NCBI GenBank assembly: GCA_047936785.1
Contig: CP176394.1
Source: Acidaminobacterium chupaoyuni
GTDB lineage: Bacteria > Bacillota > Clostridia > Oscillospirales > Butyricicoccaceae
Strand: one strand, 5' to 3'
Length of the DNA: 64,000 bases
The first letter of the stretch is position 1; each line of letters begins with the position of its first letter. Shown in pieces: positions 1 to 7,806 of the stretch. The translations under genes and the position numbers were made by a program. The notes beneath the pieces are model-generated. The model was not told the DNA's origin. It saw only the letters and a list, made by a program, of their open reading frames with translations, and did not search any database.

Positions 1-547
1 AATGCATGCCGATCTCATCTTTTTCGCGGGGGCGGATGCCATCGCGCCCATGCACTTCGTGATAGCGGCCGCATTCTTCGATGGTCTGGGCCAGCATTTT
101 GGCCGTGCCGCTGGGGGCGTCGATTTTTTTGTTGTGATGCTTTTCGATGATCTCGATATCATAAAGCCCCGCCAGGACAGGCGTGATCTGCTTTAAGATC
201 TGCTGTAAAATATTGATGCCCAGCGAGGTGTTCTGGGTGCGCACCACGGGCGCATAGGCCGAAAGCTCTTCGGCAAAGGCTTCCTGCGCGGGGGTGAAGC
301 CCGTGGTGGAAAGCACGGCGGCCACGCCATGCCGTTTCACATAATCGCCGATCATTTCAAGGTTGTTGGGGTGGGAAAAATCGATCACCAGATCGGGCAC
401 GCAGGGCAGCTGGGCGAGGGAAGCATAGCATTCGCTGTTCAGCGGGTCGATGGCGCCGCAAAGTTCCCAGCCTTCGTGGGCTTCCACGGCGGCGCAGATG
501 CGTTTGCCCATGGCGCCATAACCCACCACCGCAATTTTTTTATTCAT
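1..547 (-). CDS. dapB: 4-hydroxy-tetrahydrodipicolinate reductase, C-terminus cut by window edge
   Basis: DapB reduces the DapA product with NAD(P)H in the diaminopimelate/lysine pathway in the cytoplasm. The N-terminal Rossmann motif GYGAMG is near residue 10, and the signature HHNKKIDAPSGT, which binds substrate and includes the catalytic His pair, lies near residue 155. About 182 residues are present; the family is about 250 long, so roughly 70 C-terminal residues lie left of the window. It is the last visible gene of lysC-dapA-dapB, 197 nt after dapA. The gap contains GC-rich inverted repeats but no clear terminator for this strand, so read-through from lysC is plausible. Confidence 0.95.
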   Translation of the reverse strand, partial: MNKKIAVVGYGAMGKRICAAVEAHEGWELCGAIDPLNSECYASLAQLPCVPDLVIDFSHPNNLEMIGDYVKRHGVAAVLSTTGFTPAQEAFAEELSAYAPVVRTQNTSLGINILQQILKQITPVLAGLYDIEIIEKHHNKKIDAPSGTAKMLAQTIEECGRYHEVHGRDGIRPREKDEIGMH

Positions 548-744
548 GGTTTCGGTTCCTTTCCCGCCGCCTTTTTCAAAGGGGCGGTGTTTTTTTAACG
601 GCCGTTTTGATGAAAAAACCGTTTTTTAATCAAATGTAAAAGGTTTTTCACTTCCCGCCGCAGTAAAGCGGGTCATCGGCGGGGAATCAAACCTCCCGCC
701 GCAGAAAAGCAGGGGGAAGATCGCTTTGGCGCTGCGTTTTCGGC

Positions 745-1632
745 TTATTTCAAAAGTTCCAGCCGGCGGCGAAGCGTTTCGATGTTGCTTTCGCTCATGG
801 GCCCCAGGGGCAGGCGGCATGGGCCGACAGGCCAGCCCAGCAGCTCCATGGCTTTTTTCACGGGCACGGGGTTGGTTTCTAAAAACAGCCCTTCGATGAG
901 GGGCAGAAGATCCAGCTGAAGCCGGCGGGAACGCGCCGTATCGCCGGAAAGGAACGAGGCCACCAGCTCGTGGGTCTGGCGGGGGGCGATGTTGGCCAGA
1001 ACCGAGATCACGCCGCTGCCGCCCAGCGAAAGGATGGGCAAAATCATATCGTCGTTGCCCGAAAACAGGCTGAAGTTTTCATTGACCAGCCTGGCGCAGC
1101 GGGTGGCATAGCCGATATCGCCGCTGGCTTCTTTGATGCCCACGATGTTTTCGCGGTGAGAAAGCGTTTCCAGAACATCCAGCGGGATGGAGCAGCCTGT
1201 GCGCCCCGGCACATTATAAAGAATGATAGGCAGGCTTGTGGCGGCGGCAATGGTTTCAAAATGCGCCAGCATGCCGCTTTTGTTGGCTTTGTTATAATAA
1301 GGCGTCACCACCAGCAGGCCGTCGGCCCCAAGGGCTTCATAGCTGCGGGCTGTTTCGGCGGCGTGAAGGGTGTTGTTGGAACCCGCGCCGAGAATCACGG
1401 GGATGCGCCCCGCCACCTGGCGGATCACCCTTTTGGCGATGGCCTTTTTTTCTTCTTCGGTGAGGGTGGGGGTTTCGGCGGTGGTGCCAAGCACCACAAG
1501 GCCGTCTGTGCCGTGGGTCAAATGAAATTCCACCAGTTTTTCCAAAAGCGCATAATCTACGGCGCCATCGGCGTCAAAAGGGGTCACCAGCGCCACAAAG
1601 GAACCACGGAAGGTTTGAGTTTTATTTGCCAT
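745..1632 (-). CDS. dapA: 4-hydroxy-tetrahydrodipicolinate synthase
   Basis: DapA condenses pyruvate with aspartate semialdehyde, the first step specific to diaminopimelate and lysine. At 295 residues it matches the family (about 292). The catalytic set is visible: the TT pair at residues 50-51, Tyr112 in PYYNK, Tyr139 and Arg144 in YNVPGRTG, and the Schiff-base Lys167 in GIKEASGD. The frame stays open 280 nt upstream, but ATG at 1632 follows a good ribosome site (GGAGGG about 8 nt before) and begins the usual N-terminus. It is the middle gene of lysC-dapA-dapB. A possible extra promoter lies just upstream. Confidence 0.97.
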   Translation of the reverse strand: MANKTQTFRGSFVALVTPFDADGAVDYALLEKLVEFHLTHGTDGLVVLGTTAETPTLTEEEKKAIAKRVIRQVAGRIPVILGAGSNNTLHAAETARSYEALGADGLLVVTPYYNKANKSGMLAHFETIAAATSLPIILYNVPGRTGCSIPLDVLETLSHRENIVGIKEASGDIGYATRCARLVNENFSLFSGNDDMILPILSLGGSGVISVLANIAPRQTHELVASFLSGDTARSRRLQLDLLPLIEGLFLETNPVPVKKAMELLGWPVGPCRLPLGPMSESNIETLRRRLELLK

Positions 1633-1646
1633 AAAGAATTCCCTCC

Positions 1647-1682
1647 TAAACAAAAGGTAATATAGAACGAAAAAATAACTAT
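1647..1682 (-). promoter_or_regulatory. Possible internal promoter before dapA
   Basis: On the minus strand a TTGCTT-like and a TATATT-like hexamer are about 18 nt apart inside the 151-nt lysC-dapA gap. This could add dapA expression independent of the lysine riboswitch. The match is only moderate in an AT-rich stretch. Confidence 0.3.
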
Positions 1683-1783
1683 AAGCAATGATATGATGCA
1701 GAGCGTCGGCCCAAAACTTTTCTATTATCAGTATATCCGTTTTCGGGCGATTTGTCTGTAACGGAATGAAAAAAAGAAGGGGC

Positions 1784-2983
1784 TTACAGCGAAAAGGCTT
1801 CGGCCAGCGCGGCGACGGCCTGTTCTTTGTGGCAAGCGTCGATGGTGAAAGAGATCGAGATTTCGGAAGTGGTGATCTGGTAATAGGGGATATGCAGGGC
1901 GGCGAGGGTTTCAAACACCTTCACGGCAACGCCCGTGTGGGTGGCCATGCCCACGCCCACCAAAGAAAGCTGGGTATAGCCCTTCTGGATATCCAGAACC
2001 AGACCGTCGCGGAAGAAATCGGGCGAAAGCGCCAGCTCATCGGCCTGCGCATCCGAGCAGGAGCAGCAGAAGGCGATGCGGCCATCGAGAATGGTCTGGC
2101 TGATCATATCCAGATTGATGTGGTTGCGCGAGATCAGCGCGAAGATGGAAGCGGCGTTTTCGGCCGTATATTCCATGGGGCGGAAAGAAACGATGGCGCA
2201 ATGATCTTTGATGCTCAGGCCCGTGACGGGCATATCTTCAAAATTTTCAAGTTCCTGCCGGTTCATAACAAAGGTTCCTTTCTTTTCGGTTTCGAGGGTC
2301 TGGCCCAGATAAAGGCGAACCCCATATTTTTTGGCCAGCTCCACACAGCGGGTCTCTAAAACGCCCGCGCCCAGCGAGGCCATTTCCATCATTTCTTCAT
2401 AAGAGATGCAGCGCAGGGCTTTGGCGGGGGCATAAAGGCGGGGGTCAACGGTATAAACGGCGTTGACATCGGTGTAGATCTCGCAATCGCAGCCCAGCTT
2501 TGCGGCGATGGCCACCGCGGTGGTATCGCTGCCGCCGCGGCCCAGCGTGGTGATATTGCCGTCTTCGGTGATGCCCTGGAACCCGGCCACCACCACCACG
2601 CGGCCACCGGCCAGCTCTTCTTCCACGCGGCTGAGATCAAGCTCTTTGATGAACGCCTTGGAATGGGTGTTGTTGGTGATGAAGCCCGATTGAAAGCCCG
2701 TCATGGAAATGGCGTCAACGCCCTGTTCCTGAAGGGCCATGGCCATGAGGCTCACGGTTTGGATCTCGCCCGTGGAAAGCAGCGCATCCATTTCGCGTTT
2801 GGAAGGATGGGAAGACACCTGAGCAGCCAGGGCGATCAGGCCGTTGGTGGTTTTGCCCATGGCGCTGCAAACCACCACCATTTCTTTGCCCTCACGGTGC
2901 AGCTGCGCGATGCGCCCGGCAATGGCAGTTATTTTTTCGGGGGTGGCGACACTGCTGCCGCCATATTTGTGAACAAGCTTCAT
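1784..2983 (-). CDS. lysC: Aspartate kinase, monofunctional, lysine-pathway type
   Basis: Aspartokinase phosphorylates L-aspartate, the entry to lysine, threonine, methionine and diaminopimelate. It has 399 residues. The N-terminal KYGGSSV motif is at residues 6-12, the GRGGSDTTA nucleotide/substrate motif is mid-protein, and two ACT-type regulatory segments fill the last third. The frame is open farther upstream into the riboswitch leader. ATG at 2983 is chosen because it follows an AGGAGG-type site and starts the kinase domain exactly. It is first in lysC-dapA-dapB and lies behind a lysine riboswitch and terminator, so transcription should fall when lysine is abundant. Direct feedback by lysine is likely for this type but not provable here. 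Confidence 0.97.
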   Translation of the reverse strand: MKLVHKYGGSSVATPEKITAIAGRIAQLHREGKEMVVVCSAMGKTTNGLIALAAQVSSHPSKREMDALLSTGEIQTVSLMAMALQEQGVDAISMTGFQSGFITNNTHSKAFIKELDLSRVEEELAGGRVVVVAGFQGITEDGNITTLGRGGSDTTAVAIAAKLGCDCEIYTDVNAVYTVDPRLYAPAKALRCISYEEMMEMASLGAGVLETRCVELAKKYGVRLYLGQTLETEKKGTFVMNRQELENFEDMPVTGLSIKDHCAIVSFRPMEYTAENAASIFALISRNHINLDMISQTILDGRIAFCCSCSDAQADELALSPDFFRDGLVLDIQKGYTQLSLVGVGMATHTGVAVKVFETLAALHIPYYQITTSEISISFTIDACHKEQAVAALAEAFSL

Positions 2984-3031
2984 GGGGAAAAACCTCCTTG
3001 CGGCAGCGCCGCGAATGGTTGGCCGAAAAAT

Positions 3032-3064
3032 AAAAAAACCGGCAGAGCAGAAGGCTCTTACCGG
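3032..3064 (-). terminator. Riboswitch-controlled intrinsic terminator before lysC
   Basis: On the minus strand a perfect 10-11 bp stem (CCGGTAAGAGC with GCTCTGCCGG) is followed at once by seven T. It sits between the lysine aptamer and lysC, the normal position of the expression platform. Confidence 0.9.
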
Positions 3065-3091
3065 CATACATGGCGTCATGCAGCGAATAGT

Positions 3092-3249
3092 AAGATAGCA
3101 CATCTGCAAAAAAGTGCAGACAGTCTTACGGCTGTTCGCCGCAAGCCCACCTTCCGCGCATGCCTGCGCGGCGGTTCGGCAGATTGACCTTTTTCCCCTT
3201 TCAAAGCCTGCCGGCTCGGGGGGATACTCATTCGCTCTGCGCCTCTATC
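3092..3249 (-). promoter_or_regulatory. Lysine riboswitch (L box)
   Basis: Reading the minus strand, the element opens with the P1 strand GATAGAGGCGC. It then shows the conserved pieces GAGTA, GAAAGGGG, TGCCGAA and GGCTTGCGGCGAAC, and closes with TGCTATCTTA, which pairs back to the start. This order is diagnostic of the lysine aptamer. The terminator follows about 30 nt later, then lysC, so lysine binding should stop transcription of lysC-dapA-dapB. Confidence 0.92.
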
Positions 3250-3293
3250 CTTTGGAAAATAACAGCCGATCGGAAACGGCCTTTATGTAAGGC

Positions 3294-3322
3294 ATTCTAT
3301 CACACGGCGCTTCTTTTGTAAA
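3294..3322 (-). promoter_or_regulatory. Sigma-A promoter of the lysine riboswitch operon
   Basis: TTTACA and TAGAAT are separated by exactly 17 nt on the minus strand. The -10 lies about 45 nt before the aptamer start. Confidence 0.7.
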
Positions 3323-3363
3323 TGGCCGACGCGGAAAAACCGCGAAAACCCTTGAAAAGAACT

Positions 3364-3391
3364 TTGAAAACAGGGGCAAGTGTTGTATAAT
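3364..3391 (+). promoter_or_regulatory. Sigma-A promoter of the M20 amidohydrolase
   Basis: TTGAAA and a perfect TATAAT are separated by 16 nt. The -10 is 45 nt before the start codon, on the strand opposite the lysC promoter, making a divergent control region. Confidence 0.7.
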
Positions 3392-3436
3392 GGCCATGTA
3401 GAAAAAATCGCTTTCGCGAAATAGTTGGAGGATGCT

Positions 3437-4552
3437 ATGAAAAATTATGTTCAGTATCGAAGAGATCTGCATCAGATCCCCGAGGTATCCCGACAGGAAT
3501 ACAAAACCAGCGAATACATCGGCAAGAAGCTTGAAAAGCTGCATTGCACCGTGGAAAAAGTTTGCGGAACAGGCTATACCGCGTTTTTCGATAACGGCGC
3601 CAAAGAAACCATCGCCTTCCGCGGCGATATGGATGCCCTTTCGATCCCCGAAGAAACCGGGTTGGAATTCGCTTCGAAAAACGGCTGCATGCACGCCTGC
3701 GCCCACGACGGCCATATGGCGATGATGCTCTCGCTTTGCGATTATATGGAAGAAAACCTGCATAAATATAAGAAATTCAATGTTCTCGTGATTTTCCAGC
3801 CGGCCGAAGAAAGCATCGGCGGGGCAAAGGTGATTTGCGAAAGCGGCGCGCTGAGCAAGCATCATGTTACAAAGGTGTTCGCCCTGCATCTGTGGCCCAA
3901 GCTCGAAAAAAACACCATCGGCACCCGCCCCGGCCCCATGATGGCCAAGGCTTCCGAAATGACCATCACCGTCAAGGGCAAAAGCGCCCACTGCGCCCGC
4001 CCCGATCTGGGCATCGACGCGCTGAGCGCCGCGGCGGATATGATCGCCGAGATCAACGCCATGAAGAAAAAAGAGATCCCCGCCGGCACGGAATATCTGC
4101 TGCATTTCGGCAAAATGACCGCCGGCGACGCCCGCAACATCGTTTGCGAAAATGTGCATATCGAAGGCAGCGTCCGCGCGTTTTCCGAAGAGGTGTTCCA
4201 GTTTATGGCCCGCCGCATCCGCGAAGTCTGCGCCGAGGTCGATGCCCGCTACGGCACAAAAACAGAAGTGTTTTTGACAGAAGGCTATCCCCCCGTGAAC
4301 AACGACCCCGCCCTTTATGAAGAATATAAAAAGGCGCTGGCGCAGGCCGGCGTTGCCACCGCGGAAGTGGAAAAAACCGTGATCGCCGAAGATTTTTCGG
4401 AATATGAAGCCCGTTATCCCGGTGTGTTCGGCTTTTTGGGCCTGGGCGATGTGCCTTCGCTGCATAACAACAAATTCGATTTCGATGAGACCGTGATGGA
4501 AACAGGCATCAAGGCATTTGTGGGCCTGCTGGATTATTTCGAAGCGAAATAG
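3437..4552 (+). CDS. M20D-family amidohydrolase (HipO / N-acyl-diaminopimelate deacetylase-like)
   Basis: This is a zinc/manganese amidohydrolase of 371 residues that removes an N-acyl group from an amino-acid-type substrate. Visible motifs are RRDLHQIPE at the N-terminus, the first metal motif around MHACAHDGHM (a variant of the usual HACGHDGH), the PAEE motif, HLWP, and a dimerisation insert with KSAHCARPDLGIDA. TTG at 3425 also opens the frame, but it is part of the ribosome site TTGGAGGA, so ATG 3437 is preferred. It is divergent from the lysine operon, so N-acetyl-diaminopimelate deacetylation is an attractive role. Many relatives have other acyl-amino-acid substrates, so I give no symbol. 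Confidence 0.88.
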   Translation: MKNYVQYRRDLHQIPEVSRQEYKTSEYIGKKLEKLHCTVEKVCGTGYTAFFDNGAKETIAFRGDMDALSIPEETGLEFASKNGCMHACAHDGHMAMMLSLCDYMEENLHKYKKFNVLVIFQPAEESIGGAKVICESGALSKHHVTKVFALHLWPKLEKNTIGTRPGPMMAKASEMTITVKGKSAHCARPDLGIDALSAAADMIAEINAMKKKEIPAGTEYLLHFGKMTAGDARNIVCENVHIEGSVRAFSEEVFQFMARRIREVCAEVDARYGTKTEVFLTEGYPPVNNDPALYEEYKKALAQAGVATAEVEKTVIAEDFSEYEARYPGVFGFLGLGDVPSLHNNKFDFDETVMETGIKAFVGLLDYFEAK

Positions 4553-4586
4553 CCCGCAAAACCCCTGAAAAGGAGGCGCACAGCAC

Positions 4587-5069
4587 ATGGCAGCTGCTTT
4601 AAAAACAAATGTCTGCCGCATTTTAGACAGCGCAAAGGTCGCCTATCAGACCTATCAATATGATGCTTCCGACGGCGCCATCGATGGGGAATCCGTGGCC
4701 AAAAAGGTGGGCATCGACCCCCGGCGGATGTTTAAAACCCTTGTGACCCGCGGCCACAGCGGCAATTTCTGCGTGTTTGTGCTGCCCGTGAACCGCGAGC
4801 TTGATCTGAAAGCCGCCGCCCGCGCCGCGGGTGAAAAAGCGGTGGAAATGATCCATGTCAGCGAGATCAACAAGGTTACGGGCTATATCCGCGGCGGATG
4901 CAGCCCTATCGGCATGAAAAAGCTTTATAAAACCGTGGTGGATGATTCCTGCCGCGGGTTCGAAGCCATCGTCGTCAGCGCGGGCAAGATCGGCGCGCAG
5001 GTGGATATCGGGGTGGAAGCTTTGCTGAAGCTGACAAACGCCGTCACCGCCGCCATTACGGCAGAATAG
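4587..5069 (+). CDS. ybaK: Cys-tRNA(Pro)/Cys-tRNA(Cys) deacylase, YbaK/EbsC type
   Basis: A free-standing editing protein of 160 residues related to the INS domain of bacterial ProRS. It hydrolyses mischarged Cys-tRNA(Pro). The fold is recognisable from KTLVTRG, a conserved lysine in the DLKAAARAAGEK stretch, and the GYIRGGCSPIGMKK loop typical of YbaK. It starts 34 nt after the M20 gene with AGGAGG at 4571 and probably shares its transcript. The ProRS in this window (24.3-25.8 kb) lacks an INS domain, which fits a trans-editing need. Confidence 0.92.
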   Translation: MAAALKTNVCRILDSAKVAYQTYQYDASDGAIDGESVAKKVGIDPRRMFKTLVTRGHSGNFCVFVLPVNRELDLKAAARAAGEKAVEMIHVSEINKVTGYIRGGCSPIGMKKLYKTVVDDSCRGFEAIVVSAGKIGAQVDIGVEALLKLTNAVTAAITAE

Positions 5070-5110
5070 GTTTTGATGAAAAACAGCCCCCGGCAAACAG
5101 CAAAAGAAAA

Positions 5111-5150
5111 ACCGCCCCGGATCGTCATGCACGATTCGGGGCGGTTTGGT
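5111..5150. terminator. Bidirectional intrinsic terminator between ybaK and the amino-acid ABC operon
   Basis: Arms 5111-5125 and 5131-5145 pair over 15 bp, with one wobble, around a short loop. A runs precede and T-rich sequence follows, so it can end transcription from both convergent operons. Confidence 0.8.
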
Positions 5151-5199
5151 TTATTTGGTTTGGCGAGGCCGCTTGATCGCATTTTGTTTGCGAGGAAGA

Positions 5200-5949
5200 T
5201 CACACATCAAGCCCGGCCACAAATTTGCGGATTCTGGGGTTGCTGCTGTTGAAGATCTCATCGGGGGTGCCCTGTTCCAGAATCACGCCGCCATCCATAA
5301 AGAGGATGCGGTCGGAAACCTGGCGGGCAAAGCGCATTTCATGGGTGACGATCAGCATGGCGGCGGTATGGGCCGCGGCCAGCCGCTGGATCACGCTGAG
5401 CACTTCGCCCACAAGCTCCGGATCCAGCGAAGAGGTGGGTTCATCAAACAAAATCAGGCGGGGTTTCACGGCCATGGCGCGGCCGATGCCCACGCGCTGC
5501 TGCTGGCCGCCCGACATATGCGCGGGGTAGGCATCGCGCTTTTCGGAAAGGCCGATATCCGCCAGAATGGCTTCGGCGCGGCGAACGGCTTCTTCTTTGG
5601 GCATTTTCTGCACCTGCACCAGCGGTTCCATAATGTTTTCCAGCGCCGTTTTATTTTTGAACAGGCTGTAATTTTGAAACACCATGGCGGTTTTGCTTCT
5701 CAGCCGATAGATCTCTTTATGAGAGCTTTTGCCCGCCGTGAGGGTGATATCATCAATGGTGATCTGGCCGTGGGTGGGGCGCTCTAAATGGTTGATGCAG
5801 CGCAGCAGGGTGGATTTGCCTGTGCCCGAAGGGCCGATGATCGAAACCACTTCGCCCTGCTGAACGGTGAGATCGATCTGTTTGAGCACTTCCAGCGCGC
5901 CGAAATTCTTTTTCAGACCCGAAAGGGTCAAAACGGTTTCTTTTTCCAT
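5200..5949 (-). CDS. Polar amino-acid ABC transporter, ATP-binding protein
   Basis: ATPase subunit of 249 residues. Walker A GPSGTGKS is at 39-46, the signature MSGGQ at 145-149, Walker B LILFDE at 165-170 followed by PTSSLDPE, and the switch His is in VTHEM. The sequence is of the GlnQ/HisP type. Its ATG abuts the stop codon of the permease gene with no gap, indicating translational coupling. It is the last gene of the binding protein-permease-ATPase operon, and a terminator follows. The amino acid carried cannot be read from the sequence. Confidence 0.95.
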   Translation of the reverse strand: MEKETVLTLSGLKKNFGALEVLKQIDLTVQQGEVVSIIGPSGTGKSTLLRCINHLERPTHGQITIDDITLTAGKSSHKEIYRLRSKTAMVFQNYSLFKNKTALENIMEPLVQVQKMPKEEAVRRAEAILADIGLSEKRDAYPAHMSGGQQQRVGIGRAMAVKPRLILFDEPTSSLDPELVGEVLSVIQRLAAAHTAAMLIVTHEMRFARQVSDRILFMDGGVILEQGTPDEIFNSSNPRIRKFVAGLDV

Positions 5950-6630
5950 TTATTTTCCTGCCTCCTGAACATAGGGGCGATTCATGCGTTTTTCAAGCTT
6001 GCTCTGGCCGAATTCCACCAGGGCCAGGATCACCCAATAAATAATGAGCAGCGCCACATAGCCTTCTAAATAGCGGAAAGAAAGATTCACTTCATTCTTG
6101 GCGCAGGAGGTCATATCCATGATGCCCACAGTGAAAGCCAGCGAGGTGGATTTGAACAGATTGGCGAAGGTGTTCGACATGCCGGGGATCGCCACGCGGG
6201 CCGCCTGGGGCAGAATGATGCGGCGGATGGTCTGCCACGGGGTCATGCCGATGGAAAGGCCGGCCTCAAACTGGCCCCGTTCCACCGAAGTGATGGCGCC
6301 GCGGATGTTTTCACCCATATAGGCCGCAAAACTGAAGGAAAGAACGATCACCGCCGCCCAGAAAGCCGGCATATTGCGAACGGTGGTGGAAAACTGGGCA
6401 AAGCCATAATAAAACACAAACAGCTGGGCGATGAAGGGGGTGCTGCGGAAAAACGAGGTGAACACCACCGAGATCTGCTTGAAAACGGGGATGTTATAAT
6501 AGCGGGCCGCGGCCAGAAGGAACCCCAGCAGAATGGAAAAGAACAGCGAGATCAGCGAAAGCGTCAGCGTGTTTTTGAAACCGCTGAGGATCACCGAAAA
6601 CATATGCAGAAAATAATCAAAATCAAACAT
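5950..6630 (-). CDS. Polar amino-acid ABC transporter, permease
   Basis: Membrane subunit of the HisM/GlnP type, 226 residues with about five transmembrane segments. The coupling-helix sequence EAGLSIGMTPWQTIRRIILPQA, which docks on the ATPase, is clear. The frame is open to 6708, but ATG 6630 is chosen because a TCCTCC complement (GGAGGA) lies about 10 nt upstream and MFDFDYFL is a usual start. It lies between the binding protein and the ATPase, so the importer is complete. Confidence 0.94.
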   Translation of the reverse strand: MFDFDYFLHMFSVILSGFKNTLTLSLISLFFSILLGFLLAAARYYNIPVFKQISVVFTSFFRSTPFIAQLFVFYYGFAQFSTTVRNMPAFWAAVIVLSFSFAAYMGENIRGAITSVERGQFEAGLSIGMTPWQTIRRIILPQAARVAIPGMSNTFANLFKSTSLAFTVGIMDMTSCAKNEVNLSFRYLEGYVALLIIYWVILALVEFGQSKLEKRMNRPYVQEAGK

Positions 6631-6669
6631 CTTCTCTGCTTCCTCCTCATGAAGCGAATTGAACAAACG

Positions 6670-6703
6670 GTGCGGCAGGCCCCTTGGTGAAGAAGCCCGC
6701 CGC
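6670..6703 (-). other. Hairpin between binding protein and permease genes
   Basis: An imperfect stem of about 10 bp (TGCGGC arms) lies in the 94-nt gap. No T run follows. Such hairpins often stabilise the upstream message so that more binding protein than permease is made. Confidence 0.4.
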
Positions 6704-6724
6704 ATCATTAAGGTGGAGAAACGC

Positions 6725-7618
6725 TTAGTTTTTGGGGTTCTTGGCGAAATAATCCAGAGCAGGCTGTGTTTTCATCACATCCAGCTTGAACCATTTTTCG
6801 CAAAGCTCTTTGTAGCTGCCGTCATCCATCATTTCTGTGAGGGTCTTATCGGTCAGCTCGCGCAGCGTGTTGCCGCGGTCTGTGCGGGCGAAGGGATAGG
6901 CGTTCACTTCGGTGTAGATGGGGTTTTCGATATCCACCGATTTCAGCTTCAGTTCGGGGTTGGATTCGAGGAAGTAGGGGAGAACCAGATAAGCATAGGG
7001 GCAGGCATCGGCGCGGCCGTCGGAAACTTCCTGCAGGATGATGCCGCTGGATTCATAAACGCTTTTCTTCACCTTGTTGTCGGGGTCAAGGGCGGCCACA
7101 TATTCATTCATGGCGCTGCCTTCGGCCAGGGCAATGGTCTTGCCTGTCATATCGGCCCATGTTTTGATTTCGTTGTTATCTTTGCCGACGGTCAGGCAAT
7201 AGGGGCTGAAGAAGAAGGGCTGTGTGAAATCATATTTTTCTTTGCGGGCGGGGGTGATGGAGATCTGCTTGGCAACGGTATCCACGCGGTTGAGGTCGAG
7301 TTCGGCAAAAGTGGCGGGGTTATCCAAACGGACGAATTCCACTTTATAGCCTGTCTTTTCACCAATGGCGCGCCACAGCTCGATTTCGAAGCCGCTCCAT
7401 TCTTTGGTGGATTCATCATAAATGGTGAAAGGCTTATAGGTGCCGGGGGTTGCCACGCGAATGACCTTTTCTTCGGTGGAATCATCGGTCTTTTTCGTGT
7501 CGGTGGTGGTCTGTTCCTGTTTTTTGCTGCCCGAATCGGTCTTTTTATCGCTCGAGCTGCAGCCGGCCAGGGGGAACACCATCACGGCGGCCAGAAGGAA
7601 TGCTAAAAATTTCTTCAT
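6725..7618 (-). CDS. Amino-acid ABC transporter, substrate-binding lipoprotein
   Basis: Extracytoplasmic solute-binding protein of 297 residues, SBP family 3. A lipoprotein signal peptide ends in the lipobox LAGC near residue 19, followed by a Ser/Lys/Thr-rich linker to about residue 45. The mature domain begins RVATPGTYKPFTI and has the family pattern W-GFEIEL and a LDLNRVDT segment. ATG 7618 follows an AGGAG site. The first gene of the operon has its own strong promoter. Confidence 0.93.
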   Translation of the reverse strand: MKKFLAFLLAAVMVFPLAGCSSSDKKTDSGSKKQEQTTTDTKKTDDSTEEKVIRVATPGTYKPFTIYDESTKEWSGFEIELWRAIGEKTGYKVEFVRLDNPATFAELDLNRVDTVAKQISITPARKEKYDFTQPFFFSPYCLTVGKDNNEIKTWADMTGKTIALAEGSAMNEYVAALDPDNKVKKSVYESSGIILQEVSDGRADACPYAYLVLPYFLESNPELKLKSVDIENPIYTEVNAYPFARTDRGNTLRELTDKTLTEMMDDGSYKELCEKWFKLDVMKTQPALDYFAKNPKN

Positions 7619-7661
7619 GTCTTTTCTCCTCATGTCTATAAGTTTGTTCCGTGCATAAACT

Positions 7662-7690
7662 ATTATATTGTTGCTAAAATATGAAGTCAA
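7662..7690 (-). promoter_or_regulatory. Sigma-A promoter of the amino-acid ABC operon
   Basis: TTGACT and a perfect TATAAT are 17 nt apart on the minus strand, 44 nt before the binding-protein start. Confidence 0.8.
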
Positions 7691-7751
7691 ATCGTTTGTA
7701 TCACTGGACAACGCTTGAATTATCAGGAAAATCGATAGGAAAATGTTACAA

Positions 7752-7790
7752 AAATATAAAATGCCCGCCAAAACATTTGTTTTGACGGGC
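7752..7790 (-). terminator. Terminator of the opp operon
   Basis: Arms 7763-7774 and 7779-7790 form a 12-bp stem with a 4-nt loop, 17 nt past the oppF stop. On the minus strand it is followed by ATTTTATATTTTT. Confidence 0.85.
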
Positions 7791-7806
7791 GGTAAAAACC
7801 GGTATG

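Noticed and set aside
970..1665. Long plus-strand frame opposite dapA
   Set aside because: Antisense shadow produced by GC-biased codons; Gly/His/Phe-rich translation, no ribosome site, and dapA is unmistakable. The same applies to the long antisense frames at 3245-4621, 11820-13160, 13877-15262, 16840-18024, 26349-28223, 29515-30837, 30750-32309, 47027-48187, 48734-50038 and 50686-52104.
2984..3109. N-terminal extension of lysC into the leader
   Set aside because: The extension crosses the riboswitch terminator; the internal ATG with its ribosome site starts exactly at the kinase domain.
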